This document shows, piece by piece, positions 42,106-51,168 of a stretch of 64,000 nucleotides of DNA (positions are counted from its first letter, which is position 1; each line of letters starts with the position of its first letter). The notes beneath the pieces were generated by a model. That model saw only the letters and a list, made by a program, of their open reading frames with translations. It was not told the DNA's origin and searched no databases. The stretch covers positions 1,674,001 to 1,738,000 of the forward strand of contig NZ_CP126251.1 of NCBI RefSeq assembly GCF_003234115.2, in the 5' to 3' direction. The stretch comes from Curtobacterium sp. MCPF17_002. GTDB taxonomy: Bacteria > Actinomycetota > Actinomycetes > Actinomycetales > Microbacteriaceae. The translations under genes and the position numbers were made by a program.

Positions 42106-43329
42106 ATGTGCCCGAGCGAGATCCCGGCCGACGACCGCTACGACGACCTGATCGCGCCGCTCCGCCCCGTCATCGAGCGGATCGCCGTCGACGCCCGGGA
42201 GCGTGAGCGCGACGAGCGACTCGCCACCGAGCAGCTCGGCTGGCTCGTCGAGGCCGGCTTCGCGCGCTGGCGGACCCCGGTCGCGTGGGGCGGCGTCGGT
42301 GCCCGACTGTCGGACGTCCTCCGAGCGATCGCCGAGATCGCCGAGGTCGACCCGAACCTGGCGCACGTCTGGCGGAACCACTTCTCGTTCGTCGAGGACC
42401 GCGTGCACGCCGAGGGCAGCGCGTTCGACCGCGAGATCGTCGGCCGACTCGGCAACGGTGAGTTCGTCGGCGGCGGGTGGAGCGAGTCGCCGAACGTCTC
42501 CGGCGCGGACATCACGACGCGGATCACCCGCGACCGGGACGGAGTGTGGCGGGTCACCGGACGGAAGTTCTACTCGACGGGCAGCGTCTACGCGCGGTGG
42601 ATCACGGTGCTGGCGCTCGACGACACCGGCGACCGGTTCGTCGCGCTCGTCGACGCCCGCGACCCCGGGGTGCTGGTCGGGGACGACTGGGACGGCTTCG
42701 GACAGCGGGTGACCGGCAGCGGGAGCGTGACGTACACCGACGTGGCCGTGCCCGACGAGCGGGTGCTGCCGTACGCCACCCGGTACCCGTACCAGGAGCA
42801 GTACTACCAGTCCGTGATGCACGCGATCCTCGTCGGCATCGGCCGTGGGGCGCTCCGCGAAGGCGTCGAGGCCCTCCGGGCACGGGCCCGTGGGCACCAC
42901 AACGGCACGACGGCGGATCCCACGCGGGACCCGGAGCTGCTCGGCACGATCGGCACGGTCGCCGCACGGGTCCACGCCGCCGATGCCGCGTTCGTGGCGA
43001 GCCTCGCACTGGTCGACGCCGCCGTGGACCGGCACGCCGAGCTCCGGGCTGCCGGCGTCGATCCGTCCGGGGACGCCGCACTCCACGCCGCCCTCGAGCG
43101 GAGCTGGATCGCGGTCGCGCAGGCGCAGACGATCGTCACTGACGGCGTGCTCGACGCGACGACCCTGGTGTTCGACGCCCTCGGTTCCTCCGGCACGTTC
43201 CGGTCCCTCGGCCTCGACCGGCACTGGCGGAACGCCCGGACCCTGTCGTCGCACAACCCCCGCGTGCACAAGCGCCGCATGGTCGGCGACCTGCTCGTGA
43301 ACGGCACCAGTCCGCTCCACCGCGCGTAA
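42106..43329 (+). CDS. Acyl-CoA-dehydrogenase-like flavin monooxygenase (DszC/SfnC-like)
   Basis: A 407-residue protein with acyl-CoA dehydrogenase N-terminal, middle and C-terminal domains: WLVEAGFARWRTPVAWGGVG, FVGGGWSESPN, VTGRKFYSTGS, GSGSVTYTDVAVPDERV, ALGSSGTFRSLGLDRHWRNA and the C-terminal LSSHNPRVHKRRMVGD. Relatives with this ending (DszC, SfnC, XiaF-type) are FMNH2-dependent monooxygenases rather than dehydrogenases. TAGCGT (42094-42099) lies 6 nt before ATG. It opens the flavin-monooxygenase island. Confidence 0.87.
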   Translation: MCPSEIPADDRYDDLIAPLRPVIERIAVDARERERDERLATEQLGWLVEAGFARWRTPVAWGGVGARLSDVLRAIAEIAEVDPNLAHVWRNHFSFVEDRVHAEGSAFDREIVGRLGNGEFVGGGWSESPNVSGADITTRITRDRDGVWRVTGRKFYSTGSVYARWITVLALDDTGDRFVALVDARDPGVLVGDDWDGFGQRVTGSGSVTYTDVAVPDERVLPYATRYPYQEQYYQSVMHAILVGIGRGALREGVEALRARARGHHNGTTADPTRDPELLGTIGTVAARVHAADAAFVASLALVDAAVDRHAELRAAGVDPSGDAALHAALERSWIAVAQAQTIVTDGVLDATTLVFDALGSSGTFRSLGLDRHWRNARTLSSHNPRVHKRRMVGDLLVNGTSPLHRA

Positions 43330-43483
43330 CCGGCCGTCACGAGGCGCAACCCGGAGACACCTCAGCCCGTCGGCGCCGCGAGGACCCGTACGGTCGTCGC
43401 AACGGCCCGCCACGGACGCAGGGGAGGCGATGGTGGCGGGCCGCTCATGCACGTACGGAGCAGGCGCTCCGGGAGGGACCGCC

Positions 43484-44299
43484 GTGACCAGCACACCCCG
43501 TTCGACGATCGTGGCCGTGCCCGACGCCGAACTCGCCGAGGCCGTCGCGCGACCGAGGGGCATCGCCGGCCTCGCGGCACGGATCGTGGCCTCCGGCGCC
43601 ACCGTCGTCGCGATCGGCACCGACCGCTTCGACCCGGAACGCGGACGGGGACACCGGCTCGACCCGACGACCGCGGCGCTCGCGCTCGGGCGGGCACTGC
43701 CCTCGCACGGGCTGCTCGTGGCCGCCGCCCCGACACGGGAACACCCGTACAACGTCGCCCGGCGGGTGCTCTCGCTCGACCACGTGCTCGACGCCCGCGT
43801 CGGCCTCGTCGTCGGCGCACACGACCACGGGCTCCCGGCGACGGGGGAGCAGCACGACCCGGCCGAGTTCGCCCAGGTCGTCCGCGGGCTCTGGCGGACG
43901 TGGCCGCTCGACAGCATCGTGGGCGACCGCGAGACCGGCCGGTTCGCGGACACCGACCGGATCCGGACGCTCGACCACGACGGCGGGCCGGACGGGTACC
44001 GCGTGCGCGGACCGCTCACCACGCCGTCGAGTCGGCAGGGCGAACCCGTCCTCGCGGTCTGGCACGACGTGGTCCACCCCGGCAGAGCCGGCGGCCGCAG
44101 CGCCGCGGACCCAGCCGCCTGGGCGGACGCAACCGACCTCGTGCTCGGCGGTGACGCGCACCCGCTGGCCCCGCTGCCCGCCGCGGCCGACGTGCCGGAG
44201 CCGAGCCGCGCCTCCAGGCCGACCGACGGGACCACCGGCGGACGTCCGACGCTGCGCGACCTGCTCGGTCTGCCCGTCCCCGCGCCGGTGCACGCATGA
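43484..44299 (+). CDS. Short luciferase-like monooxygenase family protein
   Basis: A 271-residue protein resembling LLM flavin oxidoreductases (ALALGRALPSHGLLVAAAPT, EHPYNVARRVLSLDHVLDAR, AQVVRGLWRTWPLDSIVGDR) but about 130 residues shorter than its neighbours and lacking parts of the barrel. It may be a non-catalytic partner or a degenerate copy. GTG 43484 follows GGGAGGG by 6 nt. Near residue 240 the sequence SRASRP is coded by a half copy of the dispersed repeat. It overlaps the next gene by 4 bp (ATGA). Confidence 0.75.
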   Translation: MTSTPRSTIVAVPDAELAEAVARPRGIAGLAARIVASGATVVAIGTDRFDPERGRGHRLDPTTAALALGRALPSHGLLVAAAPTREHPYNVARRVLSLDHVLDARVGLVVGAHDHGLPATGEQHDPAEFAQVVRGLWRTWPLDSIVGDRETGRFADTDRIRTLDHDGGPDGYRVRGPLTTPSSRQGEPVLAVWHDVVHPGRAGGRSAADPAAWADATDLVLGGDAHPLAPLPAAADVPEPSRASRPTDGTTGGRPTLRDLLGLPVPAPVHA

Positions 44300-45576
44300 C
44301 GAGCAGCGCCGACCCCGATACCGGACTCATCCTCGGCGTGAACCTGCAGGGCTTCGGCCAGCGGCCGGCCGCGTGGCGGACGCAGGACGTCGAACCGACC
44401 GACCTGCTCACCGCGGGCTTCTGGGCCGACCTCGGACGGACCGCGGAGCGAGGCCTGCTCGACATGGTGTTCCTCGCCGACCACCCGGCGTACGGCGACC
44501 CGAACGACCGGGCGAACGGGCTGCTCGAACCGTTCGTCGCCCTCGGGGTGATCGCGGACGCGACGTCGCACCTCGGGCTGGTCGGGACGGCGTCGACGAC
44601 GTACAACGACCCGGTCGACCTCGCGGAACGGCTGCTGTCCCTCGACACGGTGGCCGGCGGCCGGCTCGCCTGGAACGCCGTGACGACCTACGACCGCTCG
44701 GTGTCCGCGAACTTCGGCGTCGCGACGAACCCCGACCGGCCGGAACGGTACGCGCGAGCCGGTGACTTCGTCGACCTCGTGCAGGCGCTGTGGCGCTCCG
44801 CGGCGACGGGCGTGCCGGTGGTCCACCACGGCGAGTTCGTCTCGTACGAGGGCGCGATCGCGGTGCCGCCGTCGGCGCAGGGGCACCCGGTGGTGTTCCA
44901 GGCGGGCGGGTCGCCGCACGGCCGTGACCTCGCGGCACGGGTCGCCGAGGGCGTCTTCGCCGTCGAGCTCACGCCGGAGCCCGCCCGCGAGCACTACCGC
45001 GCCGTGAAACAAGCCGCGGCGACGTACGGCCGAGACCCTGCCGACGTGGCGATCGTCCCCGGGCTGTCGCTCGTGCTCGGCAGCACCGAGGAGGAGGCGC
45101 AGCGACGCTTCGACGAGCTCGAGTCCCTCGCGCCCGACGGGTACTCGCTGCGGGCGCTCGGGACCCACCTCGACGCCGACCTGACCGGGCTCGACCCGTC
45201 GGCACCGATCCCGGCGGCGATCCTCGACCGCGAGGTCGACCCCGTCACCTACGGCCCCTCCCTCGGCTACCACGAGACCGTCGTCCGATGGGTGCGGGCG
45301 AACAACACCTCGCTCCGGCAGGTGCTCCGCGGCTTCGGCGGGTACGGGGCACGGATCGTCGTCGGCACGCCGGAGCAGGCCGCCGACACCATCGAGGAGT
45401 GGTACCGGACGGGTGCGGCGGACGGCTTCAACCTCATGATCGACGAGTTCCCGCGGGGCCTCGAGACGGTGGTCGACGAGCTCGTGCCGGTGCTGCAGCG
45501 GCGCGGGGTGTTCCACCGCTCCTACGAGGACGTCACGCTGCGTGGGCGGTTGGCCGCGCGGCGGCGCGCGGGGTAG
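44296..45576 (+). CDS. LLM-class flavin-dependent monooxygenase (NtaA/SnaA/DszA type)
   Basis: A 426-residue TIM-barrel monooxygenase using FMNH2. Family blocks: ERGLLDMVFLADHPAYG, GLVGTASTTYNDPVDLAERL, LSLDTVAGGRLAWNAVTTYD, PERYARAGDFVDLVQALW, HPVVFQAGGSPHGRDLAARV, DGFNLMIDEFPRGLETVVDE. DszA, SnaA and NtaA relatives oxidise sulfones, cyclic ketone-like substrates or aminopolycarboxylates. Here it is coupled to the short LLM-like gene; the palindrome cluster follows its stop. Confidence 0.9.
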   Translation: MTSSADPDTGLILGVNLQGFGQRPAAWRTQDVEPTDLLTAGFWADLGRTAERGLLDMVFLADHPAYGDPNDRANGLLEPFVALGVIADATSHLGLVGTASTTYNDPVDLAERLLSLDTVAGGRLAWNAVTTYDRSVSANFGVATNPDRPERYARAGDFVDLVQALWRSAATGVPVVHHGEFVSYEGAIAVPPSAQGHPVVFQAGGSPHGRDLAARVAEGVFAVELTPEPAREHYRAVKQAAATYGRDPADVAIVPGLSLVLGSTEEEAQRRFDELESLAPDGYSLRALGTHLDADLTGLDPSAPIPAAILDREVDPVTYGPSLGYHETVVRWVRANNTSLRQVLRGFGGYGARIVVGTPEQAADTIEEWYRTGAADGFNLMIDEFPRGLETVVDELVPVLQRRGVFHRSYEDVTLRGRLAARRRAG

Positions 45577-45585
45577 GCGCGCCCC

Positions 45586-45930
45586 CTCGCACCGTGCGAG
45601 CTTCGCACCGTGCGAGCCTCGCACCGTGCGAGCCGCGGCCCGAATGGTGCGGCGTTCCGGTCCCGGTGCGAGTCGCGCGGGCTGCCACCGAGTACGGAAC
45701 CTCGCACCACGCGCAGCGTGGCCCGCGCGGGGCCTCCGCGGCACGAACGGTCGGACTGGAGGCACGGCGCGGCCCCGCCACACGCCTCCCGTCCGAACGG
45801 TGCGGCGTTCCGGTCCCGGTGCGAGTCGCGCGGGCTCCCACCGAGTACGGAACCTCGCACCACGCGCGCGCCACGGCCCGCGCCTCGCACGGTGCGAGGG
45901 AGCGCGCGGCGCCCCCTCGCACCGTGCGCG
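45586..45930. repeat. Composite palindrome cluster in the monooxygenase island
   Basis: The 464-bp gap 45577-46040 holds three CTCGCACCGTGCGAG-type palindromes at 16-bp pitch (45586-45632), two copies of the ~70-bp inverted-repeat element (45642-45713 and 45795-45872), a GGAGGCACGG-family copy between them (about 45755-45794), and two more palindromes (45884-45898, 45916-45930). No coding frame is credible in it. Confidence 0.85.
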
Positions 45931-46040
45931 TGACGCCGTGTGACGGCGCCGGCCGGCACCCGCCGTCACACGAGGCAACCGCGGTTCACGGTCCGCAACA
46001 CCCGTCGCCGGAGGGGGCGTCCGGTCATAGCGTCGCCCTC

Positions 46041-46490
46041 ATGACCGACTACCTCGACCGCGAGCACGACAAGACCTTCACGAAGGTCTACAAGCAGCAG
46101 ACCCCGGACATCCTCAAGGCCTTCGTGCAGTTCGACGAGTCGGTGTTCCAGGCCGAGGGCCGCGCGATCCCGCTGAAGTACCGGGAGCTCATCGCCCTCG
46201 CGGTCGGCATCACCACGCAGTGCGTCTACTGCATCGACGGGCACAGCCAGCGCGCGGTCAAGGCCGGCGCGGACGAGGCCGAGCTCGCGGAGGCCGCCTG
46301 GGTCGCGACGGCCATCCGCGCCGGCGGTGGGTTCGCCCACGGACGCCTCGGCTTCAAGTTCGGCGCCGACGCAGCACCCGCGCCGGCCGACGCCGCGCCC
46401 CCCGCGCCCGCAGCAGCCGCCCCCGCAGCCGCCGACGCAGCAGCAACCGCCCCCACCCCCGCCGCCGCGCCTGCAGCGCACACGCACTAG
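46041..46490 (+). CDS. Carboxymuconolactone-decarboxylase/AhpD-family protein
   Basis: A 149-residue protein with the CMD/AhpD core: LKYRELIALAVGITTQCVYC then IDGHSQRAVKAGADEAELAE. The CVYCIDGH motif gives the redox Cys pair and His expected of alkylhydroperoxidase-like members. The last ~38 residues are an Ala/Pro-only tail (from about 46373), unusual for the family. TAGCGT (46028-46033) lies 7 nt before ATG 46041. It probably has a redox or peroxide-protective role beside the flavin monooxygenases, which release H2O2. Confidence 0.85.
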   Translation: MTDYLDREHDKTFTKVYKQQTPDILKAFVQFDESVFQAEGRAIPLKYRELIALAVGITTQCVYCIDGHSQRAVKAGADEAELAEAAWVATAIRAGGGFAHGRLGFKFGADAAPAPADAAPPAPAAAAPAAADAAATAPTPAAAPAAHTH

Positions 46491-46500
46491 GAGGAGCCCC

Positions 46501-47715
46501 GTGCCCGACCGCATCACCCTCGTCACCGCCCTGCAGGGCGCCGGCTGGCACCCCGCCGCCTGGCGTACCGCCGGCCCGGCCGCCACGCGCCTCACGAGCC
46601 TCCGGCACTGGCGCGACGTCGTCGTCGAGCAGGACCGCCTCGGCGTCGACGCCGTCACCCTGGAGGACTCCTTCACCGCCGGCCCCGTCGACGCCACCGG
46701 TGACCTCGACACCCGCACCGTCGTCGGCCGCCTGGACGCCCTCCTCGTCGCGAACGCGGTCGCCCCCGCGACCCGCGCGATCGGTCTGGTGCCGACCGTC
46801 TCGGTCACGCACACCGAACCGTTCCACGTGGCCACGGGCCTCCAGACCCTCGACCACGTCTCGCTCGGGCGGGCCGGGTGGCGGATCCAGGTGAGTCCGA
46901 CGGCCCGCGAGGCGGCCCTCTTCGGCCGCCGCGAGGTGCCGGCCTGGACCGGCGTGCCGGACGCCGCGGCCACCGCGCCGTTCTTCGACGAGGCGCGCGA
47001 GGTCGCCGAGGTCGTCTCGCGTCTCTGGGACAGCTGGGACGACGACGCGATCATCCGCGACGTCGCGAGCGGTCGCTTCATCGACCGCGACCGGATCCAC
47101 AACGCCGCCTTCGAGGGCCGCTTCGTCTCCGTGCACGGCGCCTCCATCGTGCCGCGGTCGCCGCAGGGCCGGCCACCCGTCTTCGCGTTGGCGCACCGGT
47201 CCGACGCGGCCCGGTTCGCGGTGGACGCGGCCGACGTGGTGCTCGTCACGCCCGGGTACGCGGGCCGGGAGGCACGGGACCTGCTGACGGAGATCCGTCA
47301 CCTCGAGGAGGTGGCCGGGTCTGACGTCCGTCGTCCGGTCCTCGCGGACCTCGCGGTGCTCATCGGGTCGTCGTCGGCTGCCGCCGCCGACGAGCTCGCC
47401 GCGCTCGACACCGCCGCCGGCACGCCGTACGCGGTCGGTTCCGGCTCGGACACGGCCGTCCTCGCGACGACCGTGCCGGAGCTCGTCGACCGGATCGCGG
47501 CGCTCCGTGACCTCGGGTACGCCGGTGTCCGGCTCCGACCGCTGCGGATCCCGGTCGACTCGACCGCCATCGCCCGGCAGCTCGTCCCCGCGCTTGTCAC
47601 GGCGGGGCTCCGGGCCGACGTGGCGTCCCGCCCGACCGCCGACCTGCGCACGCGGCTCGGCATCGCCCCGGCCGTGAGCCGGTACGCACCGTCCACCCAG
47701 GGAGTCCCAGCATGA
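46501..47715 (+). CDS. LLM-class flavin-dependent oxidoreductase
   Basis: A 404-residue LLM protein: TALQGAGWHPAAWR, HTEPFHVATGLQTLDHVSLG, RAGWRIQVSPTAREAALFG, EVAEVVSRLWDSWDDDAII, GASIVPRSPQGRPPVFALAH. It resembles NtaA/SnaA-like monooxygenases of chelator and organosulfur pathways. GTG 46501 has AGGAGGAG upstream and lies 10 bp after the CMD gene; its stop overlaps the next start (ATGA). Confidence 0.87.
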   Translation: MPDRITLVTALQGAGWHPAAWRTAGPAATRLTSLRHWRDVVVEQDRLGVDAVTLEDSFTAGPVDATGDLDTRTVVGRLDALLVANAVAPATRAIGLVPTVSVTHTEPFHVATGLQTLDHVSLGRAGWRIQVSPTAREAALFGRREVPAWTGVPDAAATAPFFDEAREVAEVVSRLWDSWDDDAIIRDVASGRFIDRDRIHNAAFEGRFVSVHGASIVPRSPQGRPPVFALAHRSDAARFAVDAADVVLVTPGYAGREARDLLTEIRHLEEVAGSDVRRPVLADLAVLIGSSSAAAADELAALDTAAGTPYAVGSGSDTAVLATTVPELVDRIAALRDLGYAGVRLRPLRIPVDSTAIARQLVPALVTAGLRADVASRPTADLRTRLGIAPAVSRYAPSTQGVPA

Positions 47716-49073
47716 GCACGAAGCGTCAGGTCCACCTCGCCGCGCACTTCCCCGGCGTCAACAACACCACCGTGTGGAGCGACGACCGGGCCGAGAGCCA
47801 GATCGCGTTCTCGTCGTTCGAGCACTTCGCCCGGAACGCCGAGCGCGGCCTGTTCGACTACCTCTTCCTCGCCGAGGGGCTGCGGCTGCGTGAGCAGAAG
47901 GGGCGGGTGCACGACCTCGACGTCGTGGGTCGTCCGAACACGCTCGCGATCCTCGCCGCACTCGCCGGTGTCACCGACCACATCGGGCTCGTCGGCACGC
48001 TGCAGACGACCTTCAACGAACCGGTCGAGCTCGCGAAGCAGCTCGCCACGCTCGACCACCTCACCGACGGTCGCGCCGGGTGGAACGTGGTGACGAGCTC
48101 GGACGCGTTCCACGGCGCGAACTTCCGGCGAGGGGGCTTCCTCGAGCACGCCGACCGGTACTCGCGCGCCGCCGAGTTCATCGAGCTCGCGCGGGAGCTG
48201 TGGGACTCGTGGGAGGAGGACGCAGTCGTCGCGTCCGGGGTCTTCGCGGACCGGTCCCGCATCCACGACGTCGACCACCACGGTCCGCAGTTCGACGTCA
48301 CCGGCACGTTCCCGGTCCCGAGGAGCCCGCAGGGCCACCCGGTCGTGGTGCAGGCCGGCGACTCCGACGAGGGCCGCGACCTCGCCGCCGCGCACGCCGA
48401 GGTGATCTTCTCGCTGCACACCGAGTTCGAGGACGCCAAGGCCTACTACGACGACATCACCGCTCGGCTCGAGCGGTTCGGCCGGTCGAAGGACGAGCTG
48501 CACATCCTGCCCGCGTCGACCTTCGTGCTCGGCGACACCCCGGACGACGCCGCCGAGAAGGCCCGCGCGATCCAGCGTGCCCAGGTCAGCCCGGCGACCG
48601 CGATCGCGTTCCTCGAGCAGGTGTGGAACCGCGACCTGTCCGGGTACGACGTGGACGGTCCGCTGCCCACGATCGAACCGGACCTCGACGGCGCCGCGAT
48701 CACCCGTGGCCGTGCCCGGCACACGCGGGACGTGCCGGCGCTCGTGCAGTCCTGGCGCGACCTGGCCGCAGCCGAACACCTGTCGATCCGCGACCTCGTG
48801 ATCAAGGTCTCGACGCGTGGCGGGTTCGTCGGCACGCCGTCGCACATCGCCGCCGAGATCGACCGGTACGTGCAGGAGCGGGCGACGGACGGGTTCGTGG
48901 TCGTCCCGCACACCAACCCGTACGGGCTCGACGAGTTCGTCGACACGGTCGTGCCCCTGCTGCAGGAGCGCGGCGTCTACCGGGAGTCCTACGTCGAGGG
49001 CGCGACCCTCCGCGAGACGCTCGACCTGCCCGGGACGATCCGCACCGCCGCACGTGCCGGGGTGCTCGCGTGA
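47712..49073 (+). CDS. LLM-class flavin-dependent monooxygenase (NtaA/SnaA/DszA type)
   Basis: A 453-residue full-length member: LAAHFPGVNNTTVWSDDRAE, RGLFDYLFLAEGLRLREQKG, GRPNTLAILAALAGVTDHIG, TFNEPVELAKQLATLDHLTD, GRAGWNVVTSSDAFHGANFR, VPRSPQGHPVVVQAGDS. The length and the NFRRGGFLEHADRY segment match NtaA/SnaA/DszA monooxygenases. It is coupled by 4-bp overlaps on both sides, so it belongs to one translational unit from 46501 to 56594. Confidence 0.92.
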   Translation: MSTKRQVHLAAHFPGVNNTTVWSDDRAESQIAFSSFEHFARNAERGLFDYLFLAEGLRLREQKGRVHDLDVVGRPNTLAILAALAGVTDHIGLVGTLQTTFNEPVELAKQLATLDHLTDGRAGWNVVTSSDAFHGANFRRGGFLEHADRYSRAAEFIELARELWDSWEEDAVVASGVFADRSRIHDVDHHGPQFDVTGTFPVPRSPQGHPVVVQAGDSDEGRDLAAAHAEVIFSLHTEFEDAKAYYDDITARLERFGRSKDELHILPASTFVLGDTPDDAAEKARAIQRAQVSPATAIAFLEQVWNRDLSGYDVDGPLPTIEPDLDGAAITRGRARHTRDVPALVQSWRDLAAAEHLSIRDLVIKVSTRGGFVGTPSHIAAEIDRYVQERATDGFVVVPHTNPYGLDEFVDTVVPLLQERGVYRESYVEGATLRETLDLPGTIRTAARAGVLA

Positions 49074-50131
49074 CGATCAGCAGCCTGGCGATCCTCGTGC
49101 CGGGGAACTTCGACGACGACGCACCCGCCGTCGGGCTCGAGGCGACGCTCGACCTCTTCGCGACCGCCGAACGCCTCGGCGTCGACGGCGCCTGGGTCCG
49201 GCACCGCCACCTCGAGCACGGCATCGGGTCCGCCGCGGTGTTCCTCGCCGCGGCCTCGCAACGGACGAGCGCGATCGAGCTCGGCGTCGCGGTCGTGCCG
49301 ATCGGGTGGGAGAGCCCGTTCCGCCTCGCCGAGGACTTCTCGCTCGCCGACGTCCTGTCGCACGGCCGCATCCAGGTCGGGCTGTCGACGAGCTCCCCGC
49401 ACGAGGACGTCCTCGGCGACCTGGTGTTCGACGGCGACTGGCGCTCGTTCGACCGCGGGTACGGCCGGGTGTCCCGGTTCGTCGAGAACCTGCGCGGTCA
49501 CTTCCTCGGCGCGGAGGACACCGTGATCCAGAGCCCGGGCAACGTGCAGCGACCGCGCCTGCAGCCGTACGCCCCCGGTCTGGTCGACCGGGTCTGGTAC
49601 GGCGGGGGATCGCTCCGCTCGGCGGCCTTCGCCGGGTCCGCCGGGCTCAACCTGCTCATCGGCAACCTCACCTCGGGCGAGGGCACCGACGACTACGGCA
49701 CCGCGCAGCGGAACCAGCTCGCCGCGTACCGTGCCGCACTGCCCTCGGGGCGTCGGCCGCGCGTCGCGTGGGGCCGCTGCCTGGTGCCGACCGACTCGGC
49801 CGACCGGGTCTCCACCGAGCGGTACCGGGCCTGGTACGAGTCGCGGCTCGCACGCCAGACCGCGCCGCAGGGTCCGCGCCGCACGCTGTTCTCGGCGGAC
49901 CTCGTCGGTCCGGCTGACCAGATCGTCGAGCAGCTCCTGCAGGACCCCACGCTCGCCGAGGTCGACGAGTTCCGTGTCGAGCTGCCCTACGAGTTCGCCG
50001 GTGACGAGTACGAGCAGATCGTGTCCGACGTGGTGGCGAAGGTCGCGCCGGCGCTCGGGTGGACAGCAGGCGCGCCCGCGACGACGGCCACGCCCGCGAC
50101 GACGGCGACACCGGCGGTGGTCGCAGCATGA
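49070..50131 (+). CDS. LLM-class flavin-dependent oxidoreductase
   Basis: A 353-residue LLM protein of the shorter type: LEATLDLFATAERLGVDGAW, VAVVPIGWESPFRLAEDFSL, LSHGRIQVGLSTSSPHED. It is a distinct subgroup from its larger neighbours. The C terminus carries a short APATTATPATTATP low-complexity tail. GTG 49070 overlaps the preceding stop, and its stop overlaps the permease start (ATGA). Confidence 0.85.
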   Translation: MTISSLAILVPGNFDDDAPAVGLEATLDLFATAERLGVDGAWVRHRHLEHGIGSAAVFLAAASQRTSAIELGVAVVPIGWESPFRLAEDFSLADVLSHGRIQVGLSTSSPHEDVLGDLVFDGDWRSFDRGYGRVSRFVENLRGHFLGAEDTVIQSPGNVQRPRLQPYAPGLVDRVWYGGGSLRSAAFAGSAGLNLLIGNLTSGEGTDDYGTAQRNQLAAYRAALPSGRRPRVAWGRCLVPTDSADRVSTERYRAWYESRLARQTAPQGPRRTLFSADLVGPADQIVEQLLQDPTLAEVDEFRVELPYEFAGDEYEQIVSDVVAKVAPALGWTAGAPATTATPATTATPAVVAA

Positions 50132-51168
50132 CCCGCTACGTGCTCTCGCGCATCGGGCAGGCGGTGCTCGTGCTCTGGGCGGCGTGGACGATCTCGTTCT
50201 TCGTCCTCTACGTGCTGCCGAGCGACCCCGCCCGGATCATGCTCGGCCCGGACGCCACCGACGTCACCCAGGCGCAGCTCGACGCGCTCCGCCACCAGTA
50301 CGGCCTCGACCAGCCGGTGCTCGTGCAGTACGTCCAGCACCTCGGCGCCCTCCTCAGCGGGGACCTCGGCCGCTCGATCGGCATCGGCCGACCCGTCACC
50401 GAGGTCATCGGCGAGGCCGTCGGCCCGACCGCGCAGATCGCTGTGGCCGGTCTGCTGCTCGCGATCGTCTTCGGCGGCGGGCTGGCGGTCCTCGCGACCT
50501 GGACCAGGAACCGCGCGCTCGGCCAGTTCCTGCTCCAGCTGCCCCCGGTCGGCGTCGCCGTGCCGGGCTTCTGGTTCGCGTTGCTGCTGGTGCAGTGGTT
50601 CTCGTTCGGTCTGCACGTCTTCCCGGCGTTCGGCGGCGAGGGTCCCGCCTCCGTCGTCCTGCCGGCGATCACGCTCGCGCTGCCGACCGGTGCGACGATC
50701 GCGCAGCTGCTCTCGAAGTCGCTCGTCGCGACGCTCCGCGAGCCGTACATCGACACGGCGTACGCGAAGGGCGCCGGGCGCTGGCGCGTGCAGCTGCGGC
50801 ACGCGCTGCGGAACGCGGCACTGCCGGCGCTCACCGTGACGGGGCTCATCGTCGGGCAGCTCTTCTCCGGCACCGTCGTGACCGAGACCGTGTTCTCGCG
50901 CCCGGGCCTCGGCCGCGTGACCGCGACGGCCGTGCAGGGGCAGGACATCCCCGTCGTGCAGGGCATCGTGCTCGTCGCCGCGGTGGTCTTCGTCGTCGCG
51001 AACCTCGTCGTCGACCTGGTGTACCCGCTGTTCGACCCGCGCGTCGTCCTGGCCGGCAGCCGCCGCAAGCTCCGCGAGCAGGACGGCGCGGGCCCCGGCG
51101 CCACGCCGGACGGCGCGGACACGGCGTCGGACACCATCCGCACCGACTCGAAAGTGGTCCCCGCATGA
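50128..51168 (+). CDS. Peptide/nickel-type ABC transporter permease (DppB-like)
   Basis: A 346-residue permease with the DppB/OppB N terminus (YVLSRIGQAVLVLWAAWTIS, FFVLYVLPSDPARIMLGP) and six helices. The EAA-type loop is YIDTAYAKGAGRWRVQLRHA, followed by ALRNAALPALTVTGL and FSRPGLG. It forms the membrane channel with the DppC-like protein that follows. The hydrophilic C-terminal ~30 residues are extra. Confidence 0.92.
   Translation: MTRYVLSRIGQAVLVLWAAWTISFFVLYVLPSDPARIMLGPDATDVTQAQLDALRHQYGLDQPVLVQYVQHLGALLSGDLGRSIGIGRPVTEVIGEAVGPTAQIAVAGLLLAIVFGGGLAVLATWTRNRALGQFLLQLPPVGVAVPGFWFALLLVQWFSFGLHVFPAFGGEGPASVVLPAITLALPTGATIAQLLSKSLVATLREPYIDTAYAKGAGRWRVQLRHALRNAALPALTVTGLIVGQLFSGTVVTETVFSRPGLGRVTATAVQGQDIPVVQGIVLVAAVVFVVANLVVDLVYPLFDPRVVLAGSRRKLREQDGAGPGATPDGADTASDTIRTDSKVVPA

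Noticed and set aside
41665..45978. Very long minus-strand frame (over 1,400 codons) across the monooxygenase genes
   Set aside because: It is the antisense shadow of high-G+C genes at 42106-45576 and crosses the repeat clusters; it has Arg/Pro/Gly-rich low-complexity sequence and no domains.
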